Positions 10,971 to 23,457 of a DNA stretch of 64,000 nt are shown here, piece after piece. Origin of the DNA: Paralvinella palmiformis (Eukaryota; Annelida; Polychaeta; Terebellida; Alvinellidae); NCBI GenBank assembly GCA_025642065.1, contig JAODUP010000657.1, forward strand, positions 152,001 to 216,000. The letters are read 5' to 3'. Below the pieces are notes generated by a model. The model saw nothing but the letters and a program-made list of their open reading frames with translations, was not told the DNA's origin and searched no databases. The first letter of the stretch is position 1. Each line of letters starts with the position of its first letter. A program made the translations under genes and the position numbers.

Positions 10971-13900
10971 ATGGCGAACAGCCTTGTCAACAATTTCGAA
11001 GTGCCATCATGGTGAGTTGGAAATTACCCACGTTCTGTTGATATTGTATTAAATTGATGGTACAACGAAGCTAGAATAGTATCTATGGGTATTAAATAAA
11101 AAATGCAAATGGTTGCAATAAAATATGTTAACCCCTCAAGTTTATGCAGTAAAATGGATTCAGTAGTAGACTAGATCTAGATCTATTTTGCCAATTCAAA
11201 TGATTAATTGATGAATAGATCTACAATATATCAGACTTACTATTATTTTACTACAATTTTTAATATAATGATAACTAATTGCTAATATATGTAAAATGGA
11301 TGTGAATATTTGGTTGGATCGTGTATTTACTAAACATCAAATATCGATCGGTTTGTTTAAAACATAATCGAAATTAAGCGTGTAACTAGATCTAGAATAG
11401 ATCTAACAGATCTTATCACTTTATGATATATCAACCCCCTCACTGGGCTCAGTAATAGTTCCCTGACCCTGGGGTTTTCTTTAGACGCTATTGGAAGCAA
11501 GGCACAAGGCAGTCTTGTATGTCAAAGACTGAAAGAGCGATTCAGTAACTTTAAAAAAAAGTATAGACTACTTAATTAAAGTTAATTGCACTTTGGGATA
11601 TTCATTGGTACTGTACCACCCCGTTTCACAACCCTGCCCATTTTAAAAGGGGGACCTTCCCTTTTCGCAACTGCACAGTAAGCCTTGTGGTTGTAAGATG
11701 GTTGGCCGGTTTCGCAACCATTTGATTCAGCACAGCACCGGCATGATCTATCATGATAAATTTGATCGTGCACCATTTTGTAAAATATGAAATTTTAATT
11801 TTTGCATTTGTTTGTATGCATTTATAATTATATTTATATATAATGTCCTTAATATAATTTCTGAAAACTGTAAATTTTTGAAGAACTTTGTTGAATCGGT
11901 CTGGTTCCCAATTTCGAAACTGTCTGTCCCATATAGGGGTCTATATAATTTATTTAAAATTTAATTTTCACAACAACATATCATTTTGCTAGATAACTAG
12001 ACAGTAAAACAAAAAATTTAGAAATAACAGTGTGATATTTCGTTGCCACGTGGTTGCAAAACGGGCAGACATTCTTAAAACCGTACCAGTTGCGAAACAG
12101 CCCCGGTTGTCAGGATGGTGCATAACAATTTTAAAGCAGCTGCCTTACTAGTCTATCAACTATTCTCTTCATGAATTTATGTGGTTTCTAGTGAAAACAG
12201 CCACAAACTAATATGGCCAATAACTATCTTTACAATATCATGTTGATTATGATTAGTTTTATAAATTGTTGCCAAAGACAGGATCTAAAAATTACTTCTA
12301 TTTCTGTACACAATTTGTGGATATTTTTTGTTTTCAAAAGTTCTACTAAACTTCATAGCTGATGACTATATTTTATGGCACTTTTATATTGTTCAATTTG
12401 TTATATACAATAAATTTGATTCCCTATTTGAGTGTCATAATGTACTGTTCAAGGGGAACATGGGAGGTGAAAAATCTTGGTGGCTTTGTGTCATATCTGA
12501 AATAATCTCATGTGGCTATGTGCCATGGGATAAGGTATAGCTCATTATGTTAAAACAAGAAAGAGAGGTCCTTTATGTAACCTCACTGTTTATTTGTTTA
12601 ATGGAAATATATATAGAACATCAGTCTGTGTGATGTTCAAAACTCTGCAAATATAATAGTTAATACCTTTAATGAATTATTCTCTAATGTTTATCAGTGT
12701 TCTGTTTCATCACTATTTAACATTGGTGAATTAGGTTCATTTTCTAGCTATTGTTATGAAGACATTATTCCTGAATTATGTCAAAACTTAACTTAACTTC
12801 CATTTATAAAATTAGCCTAGCTCTGAATTTAGTTAACAGAATTATGGCTGCTTTGCAGGACGGTATACCAATTAGCTGTTGCAAGTCAACAGAACTAGAA
12901 AAATATCTCTATTCTATAAATATATATAATCACAGCAAAGCTTTAGCTAAATTAAGATATTTAAATCATAAATTGGCTATAGAAAGACTAATGAATACAA
13001 TTAATTGTGAAAACAGATATTGTAAATATAGTCTAAATAATATATATATAATGTACTTGTTGTGGGAAATTAGTACCACTTTTCAAGTTATCTTAAGATA
13101 TTGTATTAACATTGCATTGTTTATTCATTTTAATTTTTGAATGTCCTCAAATTCAAAATTTGTCTTTCCATGCTTTTAAATTACATCAAAATTATGCGTT
13201 GGTAAAATTGCACTGATACATGTATGTATGCTTTTATTTGTATTTTGTTATACTATGGACTTCTGTGCTTTATGAATAAATGATTATTATATATTAGTGT
13301 TCAGTCTTTTCAATAGCAGCCGACGCCTGATGCTATACATCATCTATTTTACGGTCCCTTGTCGCTTATTTTATTAGCAGAAAATCCATCGGCTACTTTA
13401 GTTTTGGTGAAAAAGAATGCTCCAAATACTCCATTTACCCTAACTTTTTCAGAGAGCCCCATACCCACCCTTCCAATGGAGAAGGGTTTCTACCATGTTA
13501 GTGTGACTACCACTACCCCATGGCCAGCTCTCACTAACCCCCTCCCCACCTCCCTCCAGCAATGCTGTGGCAATGGCATTGCAGTGTGTTTACATGTTAC
13601 TTTTTGAAAGATGAGCAAACCAGTAAGCCTGAAGCATGATAACCTCAAAAACCAAAACAAACCAGCTGCGCTTTGCATTGTGGGATTTATAGGGGGTCCA
13701 CTGAGCGATAATACAGTGATAATCCCGCCATTTTAACCTTAAACATCAATGTTCCGGATCTGTTATAATCTTGCCAAAAAAATTACTTCTGTGTACCGTT
13801 TAACTTCGACACCGAAAAAGATGGCACTGTTGAAAAATGTATTCCAAAACTGAAAATCAAATTATAACTATATGCTAATCGTCCGTCATTGCTACTTTAT

Positions 13901-16900
13901 AAAATGATAGTAAAGTGTGGTATTCAACATTGTAAACCATAGTACAATAATATTCACTGCACATAACAAAGACTGTTAAAATGTGGTGTTCGTAGTAAAT
14001 CACACTAAAATTATATTTAACAAAAAGAAGAAGAATAGAGTCCAGTATATTTGTAAATTTAATTTATTATTTATGGATATAATAATATTGTAAATTTAAT
14101 TTATTATTTATTGATATAATAATATGATAAATTACACTTTATTTACCAATATTATTATCTATGATCTGATGGATAATAATATTGGTAAATTACACTTTAT
14201 TTGTGCCTTTCACTGTTTCAGTCAATCCTTACACTGACACTGTAATTATAAAAATTTGACTCATGCCAACTTAAATGTTTATATCGCTTACTAGTGGCAT
14301 GACAATACGGTATGCAGGAGTTAGTGTTTGGCATGATTATAACAGATCCGGAACATTTACGTTTAAGGTTAAAATGGCAGTATTATTGCTCAGCGGACCC
14401 CCTATAAATCACACAATGCAAAGTGGACCTGGTTTGTTTTGTTTTTTGACGTCATCATGCAATGGGTCTATTAAAATAATCGTTTTTTCCTGCTGCTTTC
14501 TTATACTTATAATCCACGATGCAAAGCTGCCAGTGAGTGCCAGCTATGCCTAAAGCCGAGATTTCACATACGTGGTATGCAATATTGCAGTATACATATG
14601 TTTCGGACACCCCTCTCACCTTCTTATCTATTTTTCTTGGGAGAGCCTGTCTGGACACTCGAATCAGATGATTGAATCCAGAATTTTATGACCGGATCGT
14701 AGAATTCTGGATTCAACCGTCCATTTTTTCGCATATGCAGTTGCATATAGATGTATAGAATCACACTTGTATGTTTATATGTTTTCCATTTTTTGTCGAA
14801 TTTGCATATCGAGATTCCATATGCGACATTGCAATAGTGTATGTGACATTGCGGTATCCATTTGTTGTTTGGACACCCCTCTCACTTTGTGATCTATTTT
14901 TCTTGGAAAAGCCTGCCTGGACACTCGAATCAGACAGTTGAATCCAGAATGTTACTACCTGGGTTGTAAAAATATAGATTCAACCGTCTAATTCACACCA
15001 TTTGCTACATGGAACGGTCCATTTTGTCGCATTCAGAAATCACATACAAGTCTTGGTAATTTGAAATTTTATTTATATAGTGAGAGTGAAAATTGCTATG
15101 GGTAACTCAGCAAAGCAGCATTGGGCTTCACTGAATAAATATTTCTTATCACAAAATCAAATGATTATTGCAACTACATGTTTATATGTAGGCAGGTGAA
15201 ATATAGCAGATTAAAAATAACTGGTAATTTTGGATCAGGTGAAAGTTTTGTTGGGCATTTCCTATCTACTTGCCCGTGGGCAACTGAATTGAAAAAATAT
15301 TTTTCTGGCCCTGGTTCCAACTAATCCCTCTTCCCTGGAATTTGACCTCTTTGTGGTCTTTATTCTAGACAACTTATTGATTTCAAAGTTATTGTTGCTT
15401 CGTCATGCTAAACAATTGTGTATGGATGCAACCTTGCAGGTAGCAAAGTACTGTCTTGAAAAGCAATGTGAATTAAAAAAATTTCAAGCATAGTGATGTG
15501 TGAAAAGGGTACTATCTTTCCTTCTATAAGGGTGCATAACTGAACTGTTTCAATGCAGCTCTAATCAGGTTTATGTTTATGACAGTCATAAACCTGTTTT
15601 TGACATGACAGTGTCGTAAATCTGTCATAAATACCCTTATGATGTTGTAAACCTCTATTCATTATATTTTGTGATTTAAATTTTTATTAAACTCTCACTT
15701 TTGATCTATTTTGCTTATAATCAATTGTTTAATATATCATAATTAGTATATTTATAATATTAAAAACATGAATATAAAATTATAAAAAAGGTATAATGTT
15801 ACAAACATAAATATAAAATTGTATATTGATCATCTTACATTTTTTTCCAATTTAGTAATAACATAAATAATTTGGAGGTATCTTTTATTCAGTAACCATA
15901 ACAGACTCTCACATCTTTCATGTCAATCATCAATAATCCAAACATATGTTATTAGGGCCAATACATATAAAAATAATTTTATTAACAGGGATCTTATTAA
16001 TATTTTATTTATTCAATATGCTTCTAACAGATTTCTAATCTTAATTGTTTTGTAATGTTTTCTTTTAATACCAACATGTATATTTAAAGAGAATATATAT
16101 ATACACAATAATATGTTATTGGTACAATAATTAATCATTTCATAATTAAACTTATATGGATGTTGTGTCTATTGACTATTCCACATCTTTTTATTTTTAA
16201 ATTTGTCGTGAATGTTTTTAACATTATGTTAAGGGGGATGCATTATATAAGCAATGCTTTGAGTAACCTCCTTTTCAACATTTTATATGTGTTTGCTTTC
16301 AGTCTAAGAATCACTGTGTTACATGGCGATTTACGCATGTGGTAGCCAATAAATGTCTGACTGAAAAGCTGTATTTACCAGCTATCTTTCGATTTTATTT
16401 ACAGCCCATAAAGGGTATATGATCTCCAGATCATAATTTTGCATTTAATAAGAATGTAGACTTCATCCAATAGATACATGCAACTAAACTAAGTAATGTT
16501 CAGTGCAATTTGCATGGCTGTCATGGTCTGGCCTGTCTAGTTCAAACTTATTTTTTGTAGAACCTTTGCCATCTGACATGACAATGTGAATGGATTTAAT
16601 CAATGATCATATAGATTATAATTCAATGGGTGATTCCTATTACTGTAACATTGGTATTTATGAATGATATCTTGTATTGAAAGTGAACCATTTTATTTTG
16701 TGAATCAGCCATTCGTGCAGTGTTAATGTCAAGGGTGGTAATTCTCTAATGTAATAACATTTTTTATTTAATAATATACAGGTGATATGTATATAATTGG
16801 TTCCCAGGTACAAATAAAAACAAATGTTTCCAAAACTACATTAAATATTTAAAAAAGTTTAATTTTAAAATAATTTATTTAATCCATTGAAACCCATGCT

Positions 16901-19900
16901 AACAATCTCCTACAAGTCAGCATGAATAACTAAGGCATAGCTGTGTCATTCATCTGGAAAGATCAGTCCGCTCAATTATTGGATTATATCCTGATAAATA
17001 TTGTGTTAAATCCTTTGGAAAGACACAATCGTTCTGCTGAAATACTTGTCTCAGTCTCCATGTAATATAAAATAATTTGCTGAAAGATTTCTAGTATTTA
17101 CCATTAGTGAAAAGTTGCCATCCATAATTTGTACTTTTAAGCCATTCTAAAAACTACTTTTCAGGTATATCTGGGGGAAATATGTCACAAATTTGTTCCC
17201 TATGCAAATATTTATAAAAAATATGGGTTATGTGACATCATAAACCCTGACGTGTCATCATAAACCCTGGTTTTTGACATTGTGTCATAAACTTGTTAAA
17301 CCCTGACCATAATGATATACATGTAATCCACCTGGATAACCTGAAATTCAAGGCCTGCACTACATTCAGCCAGCCTGATAGGAGAAACAATGGTGCCGAT
17401 GGATCACCAGTTGTGTTCATCATGATCATATACATATCTATGTCGTGGTATCACTGCAGAAACATGATGCCTAGTTTGTTGCTATGTAATGGTACATTCT
17501 TATTTTAAACAAATTGCATTCGTATAATCATCACAAATATTTATTTATTATTATATGTGGTTAATAATTAACCAGAAAATTGATTATATGTGTTTGTCAT
17601 CTTACAAATTTGATAACAGAACGGTGATTGTCATTTTGTAGGTATAAATGTAAGGGTATTTTTTTTATTTGTGGGGTGGAGGGCTTGCTCCAATGCTGTT
17701 TTGACCCATAGTTAAACATGACTTATGGTGAATCATGATATCCTAACTGTAACTAACATAAATGTTAGTTAATCAAATTATTACTCAATCAGTCAATGTA
17801 AAACACATCATTAGGAGGTTCACATGCCAGACATGGGGTCAGTTCCACTTTGTCAATTCCATTTGGTCAATACCACTCAGTTCCATTTGGTGAATTCCGC
17901 TCAATTCCATTTGGTCAATTCCACCTCAAATTTATCAATTCTAAATTTATCAATTCCAGTTCTATTCTTTTTTTTACCACAAGTAGGTACTCCGAATACC
18001 TAGACTGAGTAGTTTTGTCATGATAGAAATATTTCTGAATTAAAAAATTAAATGGTGGATTAATTTTTTGGTAGCAAACTTCAATTCCACATTTAATTTA
18101 TCAATTCCAATTCCATACTATTAAATAAACCATTATGGTTTGAACAGAAAATAGTTATATGAAGTAGATTACTTATGAAGTTTTCATTTTCTTAGCTGGT
18201 GTTGTTTTCTTCATTGCTAATCTGCTTAATTTATACTTTTTAAATAAAGGGCTGGAAAACCACCACCAGGACTTCATCTTGATGTTACAAAGGATGGTAA
18301 AATGATTCAGGTACTGTGTCATTATGTTATATATATGTCATATTAGTTCATAGTTGTACAACATATGGGTCAGCATCTCAAATAAATGTATAAAAACTGG
18401 GACAGATATGATTACGAGATATTTGATCTCTACTATCAGTCTATCATACATGTGAAATAACATTCTGTTTTTCTCACCCATGAGTGAAATATTTTTATGG
18501 TCTTTCTATGTTATGTATATACTACAGTAAGCATATTAATTATTATGTGTAATGTGTATTAATTTAAATTTTTTTTACATATATAAATTTTGATTATAAA
18601 ATAACTTGCTATTACTTACCACATACGTCATGCAGCAAAGACTCTTAGTGTTAAACTGATGCATTCATAAAAGGTATAATGTTTGCATCCAAACAACATG
18701 GCCAAGTTTCTGCATTAGTATATTCAAACCTTGCCATAGGAATGTAGTGTTATATTGATTATTTCATAGAATTTATACTTCAAATTCAAAGATTAAAATA
18801 CGTGTATTTGATTATGAATAAACTTATTTATTAAGTAATAGTACACAAGTTTGTGGGTTGTTTCCCTACTGTCATATCCTAGGTGAGACCAGTGTAAAAA
18901 GACTAAAATACTCAAATACTTAACTATCAGTTCATCTACGAGCATTCTTTCTGTATTTACATTGCTTTTACTGGTTGTTATTATTTATCTCGGGATGAAG
19001 TTCAGGTTACTAGCTTCTTAGCTAGTTTGCTTATGTATCATGTGTGGTGTTATCAGTGCATCGATTGTACAAATCACTTGTTTCAATGAATAGTGCAGCA
19101 CAAGGACAGTGCATGTTGACTTTAAAGCCCAAGTCAACTGTCTACACTTGTGCAACATAAAAGAATGTATCCAGTATTTAAATGGGTTCTTAGGATGATA
19201 ACATCAGCTGCAGTGTGCAGGCCATACACTGCAGTTATTTCCATCCTTACAGTTTTGATTGCTTAGAAAGTTGCACTGAAAATTAATGTAAATATTATGA
19301 ATTAGCTGTATTAAGTATTGAGTGATTGTTTTGTGTTTAAAAAACAAGCTGTAATCAATTTCCAGAAACTAATGATAGATGAAAAGAAGTGCTACTTCTT
19401 TGGTCGTAACAAACAGTTGTGTGATTTTTGTATTGACCATGCTTCGTGCTCACGGGTTCATGCAGCTTTGGTGTGGCATCGGCATCTGAATCGACCATTT
19501 ATTATTGATCTGGGCAGCAGTAAGTGATTCGCTATTTTGTACTCTGTAGTCCAATTTGTATTTGTGAACTGCATGGATAAGAATTTAGTCTCATGTTGTT
19601 TTGTCAATATTCATCATTACTGTTTTTATTGCAGCACATGGGACATACATTGGCAACATCCGGTTAGAATCCCAAAAGCCTCAACACGTGCCCATAGACA
19701 GTGAACTACATTTTGGTGCTTCTACCCGACGCTATGTGATCAGAGAACGTCCAAATACTATGTCACTGACAGCAAACCTTGATGATAAGGCAAAAGATGA
19801 ATTAGAAGGGGGACTACTTGGTTTACCTGAAACAGAAACAGAATTAGATGTATGAAGAAATATGTTGACCACATTATCATATTTTTTCTTACATCTTGTG

Positions 19901-21076
19901 AGATGCAATCCTTCGATTTAATATGTGAATACCATGTGTATTCGATTTTTAATGTATATAAATGGGAAATTTCCAATGTTCTATTTAAAAATCTTGTCAT
20001 CTGTCTGTTTATTTCGGTTTAGAATCTGACAGAATTCAACACTGCCCATAATCGGAGAATAACAGCAATGGGTGATATTGTTGATACAGCACCAAATCCA
20101 CTGAAACGGAAAAGAAAAAATGTTCATGTTGCATTTAATGATGAAGAGGACATTATTAATCCAGGTAATTTTTGTTTATACCCAGACATAGGTTCAATTC
20201 CATTGGTCAATTCCACATAAAATTTATCAATTCCATTGGAATACCTACTCAGAATAGTTCATATTCCAAGTATGATTGTCATAGAAGATACATTTTTGAA
20301 TTAAAAAATTAAATGGTAAATTAATTTGTGGATTTAATTTATTTTTAGCAAATTCCCTTTTTTTAATAAGCAATTCCAGAATTGACCCCATGTCTATTCA
20401 TAGGTAATATGGGTGGGTAATCACAATGTTTGGACTTTAACTAAAACATCCTATTGTTCAGTGTGCTTGATGTTGTTTTAAAATGCTTTTTACAGAAGAT
20501 GTAGATCCCTCAGTTGGCAGGTTCAGGAATCTTGTTCAAACAACAGTCATCCCAACAAAGGTGAATAACTTTAATAGTCATATACATAACCCTAGATGAG
20601 TCTGCAGTTGTCATCAGTGAATTTATTATTTCATCAGCAAGTGTACACATGCACACCATTTGTGGCACGCACCATACAACTAGAAAATGTTTAATTTTGA
20701 CTTGTATTCTACATTATTATTTCAGAAACAGCGGACAGATGCTGCAGCACCAGGCACTACAAGTATGACGGACACAATAACAAAAAGAATGCAGAGTTTC
20801 CCATATACTTCCCAACTCTATGATGCAGAGGTGCCAGAGTCAGGTGTTGCTCCTGCACCTGGACTTGCATTTGCTTCAAAGCTTGGTCTGAAACTGCCAA
20901 ATTTGGCACCGGATGTTGATGAGACACCACTACCATTACCGACAATCACAATCAACCCAGTCATACCAATGATCAAAGTGCAACAAGAAAGTCAAAACCT
21001 CCTCGAGCCAAAGAAGAAGAAATATGCAAAGGAGGCTTGGCCTGGAAAGAAACCAACCCACTCACTGCTTGTATAG
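10971..21076 (+). CDS. PPP1R8: Nuclear inhibitor of protein phosphatase 1 (NIPP1)
   Basis: Seven coding exons join in frame: 10971-11011, 18250-18310, 19366-19519, 19635-19849, 20023-20164, 20496-20560 and 20726-21076, giving 342 residues (human 351). Residues 14-20 (WAGKPPP) match the human N-terminus. An FHA domain follows at about 35-115, with FGRN, the CSRVHAAL phosphopeptide-binding loop and THGTYIGN. Next come LLGLPETETELD, an acidic/basic middle with KRKRKN, then EDVDPSVGRFRN. The conserved C-terminus is EPKKKKYAKEAWPGKKP, then THSLLV. In vertebrates NIPP1 is a nuclear scaffold that binds PP1, and through its FHA domain binds phosphorylated splicing factors, and it restrains PP1. The expected RVxF PP1-docking site here reads HVAF at 192-195. 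Intron 1 is 7.2 kb and filled with repeats. Confidence 0.97.
11160..11415. other. CTAGATCTAG-type word cluster in PPP1R8 intron 1
   Basis: Words such as CTAGATCTAGATC (11172-) and CTAGATCTAGAATAGATC (11386-) lie 190-440 bp downstream of the start codon. They resemble the clusters at TMEM14 and TMEM244. Confidence 0.6.
12700..13300 (+). pseudogene. LINE 3'-terminal relic (ORF2 C-terminus and tail)
   Basis: An open stretch at 12778-13140 contains KALAKLRYLNHKLAIER followed by Cys residues in ENRYCKYSLNN. This resembles the L-R-x-x-x-H-x-L-x-I-E block plus zinc-knuckle-like region that ends many LINE reverse transcriptases. The expected continuation (a DE-x-HFLxxCP-like motif) is broken. The tail ends ATGAATAAATGATTATTATAT at about 13271-13291. 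There is no catalytic domain. Confidence 0.5.
13300..13610 (+). repeat. Dispersed repeat family, copy 1 (copy 2 at 44130-44400)
   Basis: The copies share ordered blocks: TTTTCAAT-GCAGC, CATCTATTTTAC, AGCAGAAAAT, GGTGAAAAAG, AACTTTTTCAGAG, CTTCCAATGGAGAAG and CCCTCCAGCAATGC. They are clearly diverged, with indels. The family is unknown to me. Confidence 0.75.
13633..14460. mobile_element. 828 bp foldback/MITE element with long inverted arms
   Basis: The left arm (13633-13775) and right arm (14330-14460) are near-complementary over about 130-140 bp. Shared blocks in order from the outside are GCATGAT, CAAAACAAACCAG, CTTTGCATTGTG, GATTTATAGGGGGTCC, CAGTGATAAT or its shorter form, and CCGGATCTGTTATAATC. 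The interior is AT-rich, with a roughly 40 bp tandem duplication (TTAATTTATTATTTAT). No coding capacity. It abuts a hAT-like element on its right. Confidence 0.8.
14461..15314. mobile_element. Non-autonomous hAT-like element, copy 1 (truncated)
   Basis: About 850 bp are collinear with the inverse of 38440-39000. Shared blocks include TTCCTGCTGC, CTTATACTTATAATC, AGTGAGTGCCAGC, TGGACACTCGAATCAG, AATCCAGAATTTTATGACC, AATTTTATTTATATAGTGAG and TTTTGGATCAGGTGAAA. The right end reads, on the minus strand, CCAGGGCCAGAAAAAT, a hAT-style CAGGGCC terminus. The left end is cut by the foldback element. A partial internal duplication (about 14560-14720 versus 14810-14960) repeats the CGGACACCCCTCTCAC-like block. 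Confidence 0.65.
15566..17305. mobile_element. Possible 1.7 kb hAT-like element with CAGG(G)TTTA ends
   Basis: The left end begins CAGGTTTATG and carries CATAAACC, GTTTTTGACATGACA. The right end is the inverse, with CATAAACCC repeated twice, GGTTTTTGACATTGTG and finally AAACCCTG. The ends are imperfect inverted repeats of about 60-80 bp. The flanking 8-mers match only 5 of 8, so no target duplication is proven. The interior is AT-rich without a transposase. Confidence 0.4.
17829..18117. mobile_element. TCAATTCCA-rich small element in PPP1R8 intron 1
   Basis: It begins AGACATGGGGTCAGTTCC and contains several copies of the word TTCCATTTGGTCAATTCC. It shares GAATTAAAAAATTAAATGG and other blocks with 20184-20395. 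Confidence 0.6.
20184..20395. mobile_element. Small element with matching inverted ends in PPP1R8 intron 5
   Basis: It starts AGACATAGGTTCAATTCC and ends with GAATTGACCCCATGTCT, whose reverse complement is AGACATGGGGTCAATTC, giving 17-18 bp terminal inverted repeats. The body is a diverged copy of 17829-18117. No coding capacity. Confidence 0.65.
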
Positions 21077-21712
21077 GATGGAATCATTTTGTACTCCCAT
21101 TGTTCATCAACCATGTGTCATTCATCACAACACAAATAAGTCTGGCTGCACTTTCTTAGCTTATAATTGTCCAAAATGCATTAGCAGTGAACTTCATTTT
21201 CACACTGTGAATCATAATGTCTTTGCCTCGGCCAATTGGTAAGACCAAGATTAGTAATTTTTATACTGACAGAGAATGCTGCTGCTTGTTTTTAATGACT
21301 TTATTGTCTAAGTTTATTGCTTGTTTCATTCTTTACTTACCAAAACATAGTCATGAGTTTGAAATTAATATTAATAGATGTTTCAGGCTGCTTACTGGTC
21401 ATTGGAAAGTTTATTTGCTAAACAATACTTAATTTAAAAGTTGGTGAATTAACAAGAATTGTGGCAGTGCCAAGTGGGTCATGCAGACTGTTTTGAATAT
21501 GTTGATCTGTGTTTGCCTGTTAAGAAGAGTCCTAATGACACCTGTAGTGTAGGTTATATCTGCATGGTTCAGTTTTTTTACTCTGTTCAGTTTCTTGTGT
21601 AAGCTGTTGTTTCTTGTGTGGTAAACAACTCTGTCTGTATGTAATGTCTTTGAGAGGGGGATGAATCATGCCTGTACATGTTGCAAACAAGTCAGTGATG
21701 TTACAGTTTTTA

Positions 21713-21718
21713 AATAAA
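21713..21718 (+). terminator. PPP1R8 polyadenylation signal
   Basis: AATAAA, the first canonical signal after the PPP1R8 stop, giving a 3' UTR of about 650 bp. A TTTCAAATC/GTTG-rich stretch follows. Confidence 0.7.
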
Positions 21719-21739
21719 GTTGTTTCAAATCATGCAGGT

Positions 21740-23457
21740 GTTGATGCAATGAAAATGCGAGGTTGTTGAGTGACAAAACTATACCTGAAAAACATTTGTG
21801 GGGATCATGATTGTTGAGTTCAGAACCATGACTTTTGCATCACTTGAAATGTTCAAAGCTGGACAAAATTATTGCTGAAAGCAGGATTGCCACAAAACAG
21901 CTCTCTCTCAGTATACATAATTATATGTGTGTGTGTAAGGAAGGACCTTTACTAGCAGGGGCCATTTAAAGGTGCTATGTTGTGAAATTACTTAATAAAA
22001 TTAACATGACAGTGTATATCTAGATGCTTAGAATCTGAATGCAGTGATTCCCGAAATAATTAAATGGGTATTTACCTTTAAAATCATATCATTATAAATT
22101 CATAATTATAACTTAACCATTATATGTTTGCCCCTTCTCATGGATTAATTCTTCATGATAAAAATGATAATCAAACAAACTTCCTTTGGTTACAAACCTG
22201 AATACACATAAATTGAAAGTTTCCTTTGACAAATATATTTTCTGTTCATGTTTGTGTCCATAAAACTGTGTTTTACAGTGACGTCCTAAAAATATATGTC
22301 ACTAGACGAGTTTCTTACACAATATTAGAATATATATATATATATATTGTGTGTCTGTGACTGTGTGATTGTATACATGTTAATAATAATAATTAATACT
22401 ATATAGTCTTTATAGATATTAGATCTAGGCTATTTTTAGTATTTATCAGAATAGATCTATCTTCAGTAGAGGCAATTTATTTCTGACACTCCTTGTCGAA
22501 TAAACTCTAATGTCAAATAAATCTAATCCGTAAAAACAAAAAAAGGCCTGATGATAGTAGTGTAGTATATTTGTTTTAGGGTCGACTCGACAGGAACAGA
22601 CTTACTTATATATTGAACATTCATTAAACCTTTTTATCAAATTTATGGACTAATAATTAAATAAAGCAACAGCTCTTAGTACTCTTCATGATATATGTCA
22701 ATATTTATTATTTTGAAAACACCGGGTATGTGTTTTAAATAAATAAACAAACAACAGGTCAATTTTTGTACACACAGTCAATCAGTGCTGTCACTAAGAT
22801 GAAGACTAACGAAGCTCGTCGAAGAGTGGAAGTGACAAAGGAAACTCGGTTCGCGATAAAACTTGTCGGTATTCGGGTAGTGTGTCATCTCATATAATTG
22901 ACCTGTCTTTTAGACATTCCCCCATATTTTATGAATCATTGTATTAAAACAAAACGCCATAGACATATTAAAGACACCACGGGTCGGTTTCACGTAACAA
23001 CACAAAACACTAAAGCAGCCATATTGGAATATTCAAAGCTGACGGAAGTGGAGCGTAACGAAGGAAAAAGTATCTGATTGGTTGTTTCTTGTCTTTTAAT
23101 CTGGGCAACCATTCTTGAAATAGGTGGTACACGTTTTAAGAAATAAAGGGAACTACATTGTTATTATCTGATCTTTTCTAGGCTTGTGCAAATGGAATAA
23201 TTATTGAATAAACCATTAACATATGTCAATAAATTATAGCTATTTTCTAAACTACCTCCGTTAATATATAAGAAATGTTATATCCCCCCTTTATGTGTTA
23301 GACTCGTCTAATTTTATGCATTGAATAAACCACGTGGCCTCTCAAAGTATAGCGACCCCATTTACAATCAGCGACTGTAGCGTCACCTTTGGAAAGTTTT
23401 CGGTTAGGCATGTTTTAAAGTTTATTTTCTAGAATCAGAGAGTGGAAACAAGTCCAA
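21740..23457. other. PPP1R8-TGIF intergenic region
   Basis: No coding exon was recognised. It contains a short TA run (22329-22347), a small group of AGATCTA words (22420-22465) and, at 22.8-23.45 kb, somewhat more GC- and CG-containing sequence that probably includes the TGIF promoter and 5' UTR. Confidence 0.5.

Noticed and set aside
11430..12120. Repeated TTTCGCAAC words suggesting a transposon between 11.4 and 12.1 kb
   Set aside because: The words recur in both orientations, but I could not define inverted ends or a coding domain.
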